Assembly (NCBI GenBank): GCA_025642075.2 | Contig: JAODUO010000078.1 | Coordinates: 587,501-651,500, forward strand | Direction: 5' to 3' | DNA length: 64,000 bases | DNA from: Ridgeia piscesae | Taxonomy: Eukaryota > Annelida > Polychaeta > Sabellida > Siboglinidae | Part shown: positions 25,147-36,912 of the stretch, in pieces | Layout of the letters: each line of letters begins with the position of its first letter | Numbering within the stretch: position 1 is the first letter of the stretch | Position numbers and translations under genes: made by a program | The notes under the pieces: generated by a model | Databases searched by the model: none | Seen by the model: the letters and a program-made list of their open reading frames with translations, nothing else | Told to the model about the DNA's origin: nothing

Positions 25147-26362
25147 TCAGACGGAAGTCACAGTGATGTTGAAGGCAGTCACAGTGATGTTGATGGCAGT
25201 CACAGTGATGTTGATGGCAGTCACAGTGATGTTGACGGCAGTCACAGTGATGTTGACGGCATTCACAGTGATGTTGACGGCAGTCACAGTGATGTTGACG
25301 GCAGTCACAGTGATGTTGACGGCAGCCACAGTGATGTTGATGGCAGTCACAGTGATGTTGATGGCAGTCACAGTGATGTTGAAGGCAGTCACAGTGATGT
25401 TAATGGCAGTCACAGTGATGTTGACGGCAGTCACAGTGATGTTGACGGCAGTCACAGTGATGTTGACGGCAGTCACAGTGATGTTGACGGCAGTCACAGT
25501 GATGTTGACGGCAGTCACAGTGATGTTGACGGCAGTCACAGTGATGTTGACGGCAGTCACAGTGATGTTGATGGCAGTCACAGTGATGTTGACGGCAGTC
25601 ACAGTGATGTTGAAGGCAGCCACAGTGATGTTGATGGCAGCCACAGTGATGTTGATGGCAGTCACAGTGATGTTGATGGCAGTCACAGTGATGTTGATGG
25701 CAGTCACAGTGATGTTGATGGCAGTCACAGTGATGTTGAAGGCAGTCACAGTGATGTTGAAGGCAGTCACAGTGATGTTGATGGCAGTCACAGTGATGTT
25801 GATGGCAGTCACAGTGATGTTGATGGCAGTCACAGTGATGTTGATGGCAGTCACAGTGATGTTGATGGCAGTCACAGTGATGTTGAAGGCAGTCACAGTG
25901 ATGTTGATGGCAGTCACAGTGATGTTGATGGCAGTCACAGTGATGTTGACGGCAGTCACAGTGATGTTGACGGCAGTCACAGTGATGTTGACGGCAGTCA
26001 CAGTGATGTTGATGGCAGTCACAGTGATGTTGATGGCAGTCACAGTGATGTTGATGGCAGTCACAGTGATGTTGATGGCAGTCACAGTGATGTTGAAGGC
26101 AGTCACAGTGATGTTGACGGCGGTCACAGTGATGTTGATGGCGGTCACAGTGATGTTGACGGCAGTCACAGTGATGTTGACGGCAGTCACAGTGATGTTG
26201 ACGGCAGTCACAGTGATGTTGATGGCAGTCACACTGATGTTGACGGCAGTCACAGTGATGTTGACGGCAGTCACAGTGATGTTGACGGCAGTCACAGTGA
26301 TGTTGATGGCAGTCACAGTGATGTTGATGGCAGTCACAGTGATGTTGACAGGAAGTCACAGT
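25147..26362. repeat. 21-bp minisatellite, about 57 copies, open in several frames
   Basis: Unit CAGTGATGTTGAYGGCAGTCA (21 bases with one variable site; GAAG and GGCGG also occur). The length is a multiple of three and stops are absent in one + and two - frames, giving 300-430 codon readings with a 7-residue period. No start context, domain or splice structure supports translation. Confidence 0.96.
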
Positions 26363-29300
26363 GATGTTGATGACAGTGTGAAGGATTGTTTACATTTTGA
26401 CAAGAACCTCAGAGTCAGATAAGCAACTTTTTGAGTTTGCCACTGATTGGAGAAAGTGTTAGTTACATATGCTGAGTAATGCTGTGATAAGACGGAGGTC
26501 CTTATAAAGTGTTCACCTGAGTGAATGGAATGTGAGAGGGTGTTTGTGAGGGAGAGAGGGGTCAGAGGGTGATTTAGAGTAGGACAAGCATTGTCGACAG
26601 GGAACATAAGTGGTTTATTTTCACTGATGTTCTTCAATAATGTTAGTAAGTCAGTAACAGTTTATAAATATGATCTGCTGCGTAGGTCTTTAATGTGATA
26701 GAATTACTCTGTGTAGAAGGGACAGTTGGCAAAATACTATATCTTGCAGAATAATGAAGCAAATAGGATTTCACATGCATAAAGTATGCTTATAATTTAT
26801 GGTACCACATGCATTTGCATGTGTACATGCACACACGCATGCATGCATGCACACACGCATGCATGCACACACACGCACAAATTCATCATCCACATTTTGC
26901 TCATTACACCATCTTCAACAGTCGGAAAATCCACTTTGTGTTGATCAATTTTACACTGATTAGAAGTAACAGGTTTGTGTTGAATACTTTACTATACATT
27001 TGTGTTCTTGAACGTACCTTTGTAGTATTGTATATTATATATAAGTATCGACTTTTGTCTGCCCAAGAAATAATGCAGTGGTCAGTGTCAGACCCTCGGG
27101 TAAGAGAACCTCTGTTGTTTTGAACCTTCGACAAGTTTGTTCACTCTACAATGCTCCGGCTCACTCAGCTCCAGGAATGAGTAACTCAGGCTATAGACAG
27201 TGGTGGATGTTGGTGTATGCGTAATCTTTGCACATTAACTGCAGCATGGCTGGAAACTTTTTCAAAATAACTGAGATGGTCTTCATTTGAACATATCTGT
27301 CAGGGAGTAAAGTGTAAAGTGCTTTGAGCAATCCTGAGGATCGAATACTGGACTTCATGAGCACTCACCGTTTTTTCTAGATCACTGAACTTTAAAGTAC
27401 AACTGATAGGACATCTTAAGCTACAAGCCTTACAATGGTGTAAGACAAGGACTAAGATTAATTCCTCCAACTAGCCAGGGTCCACTCCCACTCCTATCCA
27501 GGTTCCAACTGGGAGGTGGGTTGGTCCCTTTGAAGTGTTCCCCACCCTGGAGACACTTCCCCAAGGCCCACTCTCAGCCTTACGAGGGATGGTGTGCCTG
27601 GCAGTGGGCAGTAGATAAAGTGGGGATATAATGGTATGTTATAAATGCATGATGATATTTGGTTCTGTTGAAATTCCCTGCAGTGTGTCCTGAGGGGCCA
27701 TTTGGGTCCTTGTGACATTCTGTTAAACCCAGAATGTGATATTCCTACTGCTCTTAGGGGTTCTTGGTGAACTAAGCAGTATGTAAAGAAACTCTGCTGG
27801 AAGTGACCATCAGATACTGGGTCTCACTCGCAGCCCCTACTGCAGGTTGGGGTGATCCCTTCTTCTTTAGTTTAGCAGGGGTGACATGTTGCACCGTACA
27901 TCTGTGACGGATAGGGGTGACTTAGGACATCCTACTTGTGTGACAGACAGGCCGGGGAAACTGCGAGGGGGTAGGGTGAACATATGTGCATAATTGGGGG
28001 TGTTGAAGCGGGGTGTTTGAGGTTCCTTTGAGGGCGGCAGTCTAACAAGCCATGATTTAACAGGAGCCAGTCATGTTGAGTTAAGAGTGCCACTCAGACA
28101 TAGCATGCTGATTTCGCCAGGAGTATAAATTCACCCCAGCTATTTGCCCCACTTAGACATACAGCAAGCAGCAGGGCGTTTGGGGCGCTTGCAGGGACAG
28201 GGAAGCATTCCTGGGTGATTGGGTGGGAATTTATTGCCCCCAGTCTCCAGGGTGACCCCCCAGTTGAAACACAGGGAATCTCCTAGATTTTATCGCCCCT
28301 CCCCCATGATCAACTCATGTTTACATAATAAAATTTGACGCTTCTGTTGTGAGTTGGGGTTAAAGGGCACCAGATGGGGTGCGTAGGGTGTCAATGATGG
28401 GGTTATTATGGAGAGGGTAACACCCCCTGTATTATGTTTATTCAGTGTGTGGAGGTGGGGGATGACAGATTGGGGTATTGCCCCCTCCCCCACACCTGTG
28501 GCTAATGCCTACTGTCTGGGTTGGTGTTATCAGTTGGGTTTTTGGGTCATTCTTTGCTACACAGCTGGGTCTTACAAGTTTTGGTGAATCTTTTATTCAG
28601 TAGTTTCAGGTGCAACATGTTATACGCAAAAAATTCTGATGATATTCGTTTTAAAGTATAGGAAGTTGAAGCTTGTAAATAAAAAAAACTATTATTTGCT
28701 TACTTTTCTTGTGTTGTAGTATAATTACACTGTAAAAGACCAGCCCTAGTTGGTGGCGCCCCCTAGCAGAGCATCCTGTAGCCTCAGAGTTTTAGACACA
28801 GCTATGATTTTTTATATTTCTCTCATAACTTGTTGCACAATATTATCAACTGGATTGGTTGAATTATATATGACATGGTTTAAAGTCTGTTGTTCAGATA
28901 GGCAATTTATGACTAATTTAAGCAGGCGTCCAGTTTAATAAATGTGCATACTTTTGTTTAAATAATTCATAGAATTTACATAGATTACTTAGACTAAGTA
29001 ATATTTGAAAGTGCAAGCGTTATGTAATACTTTACACAATCAAACCGTATTTGTCGTATTTGTTAGATTTTACAACGCCCAGTAAACATGTCCAAAGCTA
29101 AACAAAATATTTGAACAGACAGGCTTGTTTGTCATATGTGATATTAAATAGGTGCAATTTTTAGATATTCTAAAATGAGATAAGTGAAAGAAAAAAAAGA
29201 TGTATGAATCTTGAGCCACCAGTCACTGTGCGGCTGTTACCGTGGGCTGGGAATATAGCCCAGATGTGTGTAGTGGGAAGGAAACTGTTTGCAGACTTCA

Positions 29301-31158
29301 CTGAGTGATAGCCCCCATATTTCGCCTATGATTACCAATTAGTGTTCAGCAGCAGGACCCTGATTGTGTTGGCAGTTTCACTTACGTCATCAGTGCTGGC
29401 GATTACTGGGTTATTCTTGGGTAATTAGACTGTATTTAGGCCATGTCTGGGATTTATTAGCGACTTGGTTTTATTGGACTAAATCCAACCTTGCATCACG
29501 TTCACCTTCTGAATAATGTGCACATTTGTTTACAGATGCTACCAATATTCATTGTTTTGATTGTTGGTCAATAATTCTAATATCACATGATGTGAATGCA
29601 AAGCTTGGATTTCACACGCTTGTGATGTCATTAAAATGGGAGGTGTCGAAATGGCGTTGATTTTTCCGTTTCAATCAGTACAGTAATGATGTAGAAAAAT
29701 AACTACATCTGGGTCTGAAACAGTAGTTGAAATGAATGATAACTTGGCCTACCTTAGCTCAACACAGGACGAGAACATCAATCCTCAACATTACAGTACT
29801 CTGATCTAATAACTATTGTTCCCATGGTCACACCCTCTAGAAGAGGGTGGGTCACCACTAAGTAGGAGAAACACCCTCGGGTAAACGTAGCGTATCAAAA
29901 CGTCAATAAATAACTCTGAATATCTCGTTGTTTTCTTAAATACATTACTATATGGGTTGTTAACTGCAGTTGCTGCTGTCACTTATGTGACTCACTGTGT
30001 CATTAACATTCCTACCCAGGGATTAACAATGACAGGACAGTGTCATGACTCGGGACAAGTGAGACCAGTCCATCACCACTCTTGACCACTCTGACTGTTT
30101 ATGTGACCCCAGTTCCAGTGGTCAGTTGGGTGCAAACTAATAGTCTGATCTGCCATGAGTCCAGTCTCTTGTCCAGGGGCCAGTCTGAGTAGGGGTCCTT
30201 GACCATATCTACCTTGATTGGAATAGACAGATGCTTAGATTGTCAAATGTAGCTTGGCTTTAATTGGTTGTCTTTACACAGGTGAGTTATTGGACAGTGT
30301 CACAGTTGATTATGAGAAGTGACTGAGGTCACAGCTCCTGGCACCATTCAGGAATGCTGGAAAGCAATTTGGAAGAGGAAAAGGAAATGGTCTCTAAGTT
30401 AGTCTAGATAGGTGTGTGCAATGTGCATGCAGTGTGGCACTGTCTCACATAGACACGCACACATGCATGCACGGTACGGTACACATGCATGCATACTGGT
30501 CTAGTGGTACTGCAGGAATGCAAGCACCACTTGACAACCTCATGATCAGAAGGTGGTACAAACATAATATATTGCGCTGTCATTGATTACTGATTACGAT
30601 GTTGATACCTAGCAAATCATCACCCACAAGACAACGGGCACAAGTTGATTTGTTCCTGGTATACAGGACAATTGTGCTATTAATCTTGCTGAGATGGGTG
30701 TGTCTTGAGATGTTCTCCCCCCAAGTAACTGCTGGGGTCTCTTTCTCACTCCAAATAAAGAAACCACTTCAGTTGAACCCTCAAACAGATGCAAATGAAT
30801 GGTGAAGCATTTCTGCATAGGTCATTGGCGTATTGCCCTGAGAGCTCTGGTGTTATAAATGCCATTTTTATATATCGTGATACTGTAATTATGGCAGGAA
30901 ATGTGCTTAATATTATTATTATTGTTTTCAAAGTTCTGCTTCAAAATAATAAACACTGTTGACTTTTCAGTAGTCCTTATTATTCAGTAAGCAACACTTA
31001 CTGAGGAGATATAATGATGGTCGTGTCCTTCTGATTCTGTTGGCTTCAACTAATTCTGAATCTTTGTGGGGATTGCAAATGATCTATAATAAAAGTGCAT
31101 TTTGTTTGAATGATTTACTCGACCATAATGTCAAGTGAATGAAGCCGTTCAGCACACC
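26363..31158. other. No supported gene; possible promoter side of the multiplexin
   Basis: Mostly unique sequence. It contains SINE copy C and small GCATGCAC tracts near 26820-26876 and 30425-30495. If 31159 is the true start, the last few hundred bases would be the promoter; apart from the TATA-like run near 31083 no element is convincing. Confidence 0.45.
27132..27376 (+). mobile_element. Decayed SINE, copy C (5' part missing)
   Basis: The sequence follows the body of copies A and B from TTCACTCTAC through GGCTATAGACAGTGGTGGAT and GTCAGGGAGTAAAGTGTAAA to a diverged tail. The tRNA-like head is absent. Many substitutions indicate an older insertion. Confidence 0.7.
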
Positions 31159-31261
31159 ATGATGGCGTGTAGGTTATTGTGTCGCATACTGTGTATTATT
31201 ATTTTATTTGATAACTATGTTAACAACAGTGAACCTGATGTATTGTTTCTGTCTGTTGTAG
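31159..31261 (+). CDS. Candidate signal-peptide exon of the multiplexin
   Basis: An ATG in a strong context (CACCATG, followed directly by a second ATG) opens 34 codons plus one base and ends at a good donor, TAG|GTATGT. The start reads MMACRLLCRILCIIILF, a short basic-hydrophobic stretch like a signal peptide, although an Arg interrupts it and no clear cleavage site is visible. The exon ends in phase 1, which fits the candidate exon at 36856 and, through it, the TSPN exon. A TATA-like run, TATAATAAAA, lies about 75 bases upstream. Homology cannot be judged for so short a sequence, and a phase match arises by chance one time in three. The frame is also open upstream to an ATG at 31135. Confidence 0.33.
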
Positions 31262-31318
31262 GTATGTACATCCTTACAGGGGTGGCAGGTCAAGGGTGTT
31301 CTGTTGAAGTCGGGATGA

Positions 31319-32320
31319 GGTGACATGTTCATCTCTCCAGGATGGGGTGTACAAGGGTGTTCTGTTGACATAGAGGCAATGTGACATGGTCATCTCTCCA
31401 GGGTGGGGTGTACAAGGGTGTTCTGTTGACATAGAGGCAATGTGACATGGTCATCTCTCCAGGGTGGGGTGTTGGGGTGTTCAGGGGTGTTCTGTTGACA
31501 TAGAGGCAATGTGACATGGTCATCTCTCCAGGATGGGGTGTACAAGGGTGTTCTGTTGACATAGAGGCAATGTGACATGGTCATCTCTCCAGGATGGGGT
31601 GTACAAGGGTGTTCTGTTGACATAGAGGCAATGTGACATGGTCATCTCTCCAGGGTGGGGTGTACAAGGGTGTTCTGTTGACATAGAGGCAATGTGACAT
31701 GGTCATCTCTCCAGGGTGGGGTGTTGGGGTGTTCAGGGGTGTTTTGTTGACATAGAGACAAGGTGACATGGTCATCTCTCCAGGGTGGGGTGTTGGGGTG
31801 TTCAGGGGTGTTTTGTTGACATAGAGACAAGGTGACATGGTCATCTCTCCAGGGTGGGGTGTTGGGGTGTTCAGGGGTGTTTTGTTGACAGAGAGACAAG
31901 GTGACATGGTCATCTCTCCAGGGTGGGGTGTTGGGGTGTTCAGGGGTGTTTTGTTGACAGAGAGACAAGGTGACATGGTCATCTCTCCAGGGTGGGGTGT
32001 TGGGGTGTTCAGGGGTGTTTTGTTGACAGAGAGACAAGGTGACATGTCATCTCTCCAGGGTGGGGTGTTGGGGTGTTCAGGGGTGTTTTGTTGACAGAGA
32101 GACAAGGTGACATGGTCATCTCTCCAGGGTGGGGTGTTGGGGTGTTCAGGGGTGTTTTGTTGACAGAGAGACAAGGTGACATGTCATCTCTCCAGGGTGG
32201 GGTGTTGGGGTGTTCAGGGGTGTTTTGTTGACAGAGAGACAAGGTGACATGGTCATCTCTCCAGGGTGGGGTGTTGGGGTGTTCAGGGGTGTTTTGTTGA
32301 CAGAGAGACAAGGTGACGTC
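31319..32320. repeat. 61-bp / 69-bp minisatellite, about 15 copies
   Basis: Units carry GACATGGTCATCTCTCCAGG and TGTTCTGTTGACATAGAGGC. The left copies are mostly 61 bp. The right copies are 69 bp, with an extra GTTGGGGTGTTCAG stretch and TTGACAGAGAGACAAGG. Both types occur in the middle. Each unit has CATCTCTCCAG|G, which resembles a splice acceptor in sense orientation. Confidence 0.95.
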
Positions 32321-32950
32321 TTCATCTCTCTGGTCATTGTCTCCGACAGCCATAATGACGTAGAAACATTTGATAAGATTCACAAATTGTGTTTACAATA
32401 TTCATACATGTATTATTGATAACATTTCCAGATTTTGGGTAAATTCTGTGATTGAAGAGGCTTGTAAACATACGTGTAAACAGACTTGTTCAAATCCAAC
32501 ACAGCTATCGGCCACCTTAATCGGTGCGTTAGAAGTGATTAGCTTACAAGGCTTCTGTACACAGGAAGGACGTAGTATCAGACAACACCAGCATGGGCTG
32601 CGGGAGATTGTTGTGAATCCCGCTTCAAAGATGCTGATATGTCCCTAAACTGATAATGTGTGTGTTTATGTAGTGTTTATGTTGGCCAGGCTGGGTGCTT
32701 ATGGGCAGATTGTTTCACAGAATGTGTGTATATTTAGCAGTAGCAAGAACCAGCTGTAGGCGTTGATGGTAGTGGGGACAGTTCAGGGCTGTCACCCCTC
32801 CCTTGGGGTGGCAGGTATGGGAGGCTAGGGTGCATTAAATGGGAAGGGGCGGGTGGCTGGTGGGGGGCAGACACTGGATGTTGTTGTTTATCTGGGTCTT
32901 TGATGTAACCAGGAGTAATTGGTGTAGCACCTACCCTAGGTCAAGGACTC
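32321..32950. other. No gene recognised
   Basis: Unique sequence between two arrays. Confidence 0.5.
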
Positions 32951-33322
32951 AATGACACAAGGGACACTGGGCTTTCTGGGTTTAATCCCTACAACAAGGG
33001 ACACTGGGCTTTCTGGGTTTAATCCATACAACAAGGGACACTGGGCTTTCTGGGTTTAATCCATACAACAAGGGACACTGGACTTTCTGGGTTTAATCCA
33101 TACAACAAGGGACACTGGGCTTTCTGGGTTTAATCCCTACAACAAGGGACACTGGGCTTTCTGGGTTTAATCCCTACAACAAGGGACACTGGACTTTCTG
33201 GGTTTAATCCATACAACAAGGGACACTGGGCTTTCTGGGTTTAATCCCTACAACAAGGGACACTGGGCTTTCTGGATTTAATCCCTGCAACAAGGGAAAC
33301 TGGGCTTTCAGGGTTTAATCCC
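32951..33322. repeat. 37-bp minisatellite, about 10 copies
   Basis: Unit of ACAAGGGACACTGGGCTTTC plus TGGGTTTAATCCMTACA, decaying at the right end. Confidence 0.96.
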
Positions 33323-33379
33323 TGAGACAATATGAAATGGGCTGAAATGTATTTAATCCATCATATAGAGTCGACTAAC

Positions 33380-33970
33380 AGACAACACTTGCATAAACTC
33401 AACAAACTCACACAGACTCAACCAAATTTTCAACTCAACAAACACTCACTCAGTCTCAATGAACACTCAACCAACACTCACGGACTCAACCAACACTCAC
33501 AGACTCAACAAACACATTGACTCAGCCTGAGTCACTCATCCAGAGTCAACCAACACTTACACTCAACCATCACTCATCCAAACTCAACCAATATGCACTC
33601 ACACTCAACCAACACTCATCCAAACTCAACCAACATTCACTCACACTCAACCAAAACTCGCACAGACTCAACCAACACTTACAGACTCAACCAACACTAA
33701 CACAGTCTTGGCCAACACTCACACAGAGTAGGCCAACACTCTCAGACTTGGCCAACACTGTCAGACTTGGCCAACAATCTCACAGACTCAAACAACACTC
33801 ATTGCCTTGGCCAACACTCACACAGACTTGGCCAACACTCACATACTCAACCAACATTCACACAGACCCAAACAACACTCACACAGACTTGGCCAACACT
33901 CACACAGATTTGACCAAGAGTCACATACTCAAAAGCACTCACACAGACTCAACCAACACTCCCAGAAACA
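33380..33970. repeat. Degenerate repeat of CAACCAACACTCACACAGACT type
   Basis: Motifs ACTCAACCAACACTCA and CTTGGCCAACACTCACA recur irregularly at about 20-27 bp, with much divergence. It is probably an old minisatellite. Confidence 0.85.
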
Positions 33971-34719
33971 CAAGGCAAACTGGGCTGTCAGTGTTCAACC
34001 TGAGTGTGAGATTGTGGATGAAGTGTTTACAATCGCTTAAAGTTAGTTCGTCATAGTTGATGTCGGTGAATTAGCCCTAGTACATACTATTTACCCCCAC
34101 CCCTCCACCCTGCCAGACACAACGGAGGACAGCAGACAAACATGTGACTGGGTGCGGGATCGTGTCCTGGAACAGGTGGTGGGGACTCAGTGTGGGAGAT
34201 GTTCTGGGAGTCTGTTTTGTCTGATCTCCGGGGAGATGTGGCACTTGTTGTGTCTGGGACCAGGGTGGGGGTGGGGAGGTGATGGGTGTCTGGGCCCAGG
34301 ATGGGGGTGTCTTGCAAGTGTATTAGTGAGTGGCCTTGGAACTGTGTCTATGGCCTGTTTGAGGATTTCATCGGGGTCAATTTCTACTATCCAAGATCAT
34401 AATGTTAATTGAAATTCTTCTAATTCCCACATTGAAATTATTGTCATTGTTAGAATTTTTTTTTTAATTCATGAACATTTTACAACATCCTCAGTTACGT
34501 TTTCGATTTCCACAAATTGAAGACTGGATTATTTTGTTTGAAATTTTAATTTGGTAAGCAATGCTGCACTATGTTTTGTGACATTGAGTATATGTAGTTG
34601 TTGTTTTCAATTACTGTAATTTTGATTTGAAATTGATAATTGGAGTATATTTTTAGGCAATTTTAAGTGGAAATGGTATATTGTGTGTATTAAATTGGTC
34701 ATTATGACAGTCTTTGTGT
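33971..34719. other. No gene recognised
   Basis: Unique sequence, AT-rich at the right. Confidence 0.5.
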
Positions 34720-34900
34720 CTGTCAGTGTCTGTCTGTTTTTGTGTCTGTCTGTCTGTCTGTCTGTGTGTCTGTCAGTGTCCGTCTCTTTTTGTGTTCATC
34801 TGTCCGTCCGTCCGTCCGTCCGTCCGTCCGTCCGTCCGTCCGTCCGTCCGTCCGTCCGTCCGTCCGTCCGTCCGTCCGTCCGTCCGTCCGTCCGTCCGTT
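34720..34900. repeat. (TCTG)n then (CCGT)n microsatellite
   Basis: Interrupted TCTG tetramers are followed from about 34800 by some 25 uninterrupted CCGT tetramers, each with a CpG. Confidence 0.97.
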
Positions 34901-35014
34901 TGTTTAGCATTTTCATGTTTAGCATTTGTGTTTGTTATATTGTAAGCTTATTGTCTTAAAATAGTTATTTATATAAATAAAATGAATTACCTCTCAAGAA
35001 ACCTTTGGTTTTCC

Positions 35015-35017
<3 letters not shown>

Positions 35018-35106
<89 letters not shown>
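35018..35106. repeat. (AT)n microsatellite
   Basis: About 90 bp of AT with two single-base interruptions. Confidence 0.97.
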
Positions 35107-35107
<1 letters not shown>

Positions 35108-35439
35108 TATATACAAAAACATTTCTTAAGAGGTTATTAATTTTTATTTATAACATCAACCAAGAAACCCGATATTTACATTCGAAGATGTTATTTATAT
35201 AATTTCTGTTGTTAGAGGCATTGTAGTTGTGGTACAAGTCATGTTTACTCTACTAAAACCTTTTGTAGTTTGTTACACTGAGTGTCTGTGTAGAACACTT
35301 TGATTAGGTTATATAATCAAAATAAGAATGCATGTGTAGCTCTTTACCTGGACTATGTCTTTCCTGAAACTCACTCCAACAGACACGTATTGGCAAAATT
35401 GTGTCTATGCTTACGTGAGCATGTTGTGGACTTGATTTG
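35107..35439. other. No gene recognised
   Basis: Unique sequence. Confidence 0.5.
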
Positions 35440-36800
35440 TGTCACCTGTTATGGACTTGTTTTGTGTCACCTGTTATGGACTTGATTTATGTCATCTGTT
35501 GTAGGCTAGACTTGTGTAACCTATTGTGGACTTGATTTATGTCATCTGTTGGGGGCTTGACTTGTGTAACCTATTATGGACTTAACTTGCGTCACCTGTT
35601 GTGTGCTTGACTTGTGTCACCTGTTGTGGACTTGACTTGTGTCACCTGTTGTGTGCTTGACTTGTGTCACCTGTTGTGGACTTGATTTATGTCATCTGTT
35701 GTGGGCTAGACTTGTGTCACCTGTTGTGGACTTGATTTATGTCATCTGTTGTGGGCTTGACTTGTGTAACCTATTATGGACTTGACTTGTGTCACCTGTT
35801 GTTGACTTTGCTTGTGTCACCTGTTGTGGACTTGACTTGTGTCACCTGTTGTGTGCTTGACTTGTGTCACCTGTTGTGGACTTGACTTGTGTCACCTGTT
35901 GTGGACTTGACTTGTGTCACCCGTTGTGCACTTGACTTGTGTAACCTATTGTGGACTTGACTTGTGTCACCTGTTGTGGATTTGACTTGTGTCACCTGTT
36001 GTTGACTTGGCTTGTGTCACATGTTGTGGACTTTGCTTGTGTCACCTGTTGTTGACTTGACTTGTGTCACCTGTTGTGGACTTGGCTTGTGTCACCTGTT
36101 GTGGACTTGACTTGTGTCACCTGTTGTGGACTTGACTTGTGTCACCTGTTGTGGACTTGGCTTGTGTCACCTGTTGTGGACTTGACTTGTGTCACCTGTT
36201 GTGGACTTGGCTTGTGTCACCTGTTGTGGACTTGACTTGTGTCACCTGTTATGGACTTGACTTGTGTCACCTGTTGTGGACTTGACTTGTGTCACCTGTT
36301 GTGGACTTGGCTTGTGTCACCTGTTGTGGACTTGACTTGTGTCACCTGTTGTGGACTTGACTTGTGTCACCTGTTGTGGACTTGGCTTGTGTCACCTGTT
36401 GTGGACTTGACTTGTGTCACCTGTTGTGGACTTGGCTTGTGTCACCTGTTGTGGACTTGACTTGTGTCACCTGTTGTGGACTTTTACTTGTGTCACCTGT
36501 TGTGGACTTGCTTGTGTCACCTGTTGTGGACTTGCTTGTGTCACCTGTTGTGGACTTGACTTGTGTCACCTGTTGTGGACTTGGCTTGTGTCACCTGTTG
36601 TGGACTTGGCTTGTGTCACCTGTTGTGGACTTGACTTGTGTCACCTGTTGTGGACTTGACTTGTGTCACCTGTTGTGGACTTGACTTGTGTCACCTGTTG
36701 TGGACTTGCTTGTGTCACCTGTTGTGGACTTGACTTGTGCAACTGTTGTGGACTTGACTTGTGTCACCTGTTGTGGACTTGGCTTGTGTCACCTGTTGCC
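35440..36800. repeat. 25-bp minisatellite, about 54 copies
   Basis: Unit of CACCTGTTGTGGACTTGACT plus TGTGT. The left third is heterogeneous (ATTTATGTCATC, GTAACCTATT), while from about 36060 rightward only GACT/GGCT variants remain. It ends about 55 bases before the candidate exon at 36856. Confidence 0.97.
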
Positions 36801-36855
36801 TGCAGTTGTTGTTGACTTTAGTTTACTCGGCATGCGTTCTGTTCCCTTCTCATAG

Positions 36856-36912
36856 GTCAAAATAGACGCATGTCACGAAGGGACGAAGGCACAGCCAGTG
36901 TAGAAAGTAAAG
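36856..36912 (+). CDS. Candidate 57-nt linker exon of the multiplexin
   Basis: A strong pyrimidine-rich acceptor (TTCCCTTCTCATAG) and a donor AAAG|GTAAAT bound 57 bases. Only one of the three frames is open. It reads QNRRMSRRDEGTASVESK, with two bases completing a codon at the left and one G left at the right (phase 1 to 1). That G joins the first two bases (GC) of the TSPN exon to make Gly, giving ...VESKG-MPEVDFLQ. Vertebrate collagen XV has a comparably short, polar stretch between its signal peptide and TSPN domain. The support is splice sites, phase and position; there is no diagnostic homology. Confidence 0.42.

Noticed and set aside
25133..26422. A 429-codon hydrophobic repeat protein, or histidine/cysteine-rich - strand protein
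   Set aside because: It is a 21-bp array open in several frames by composition; the variable base follows no codon logic.
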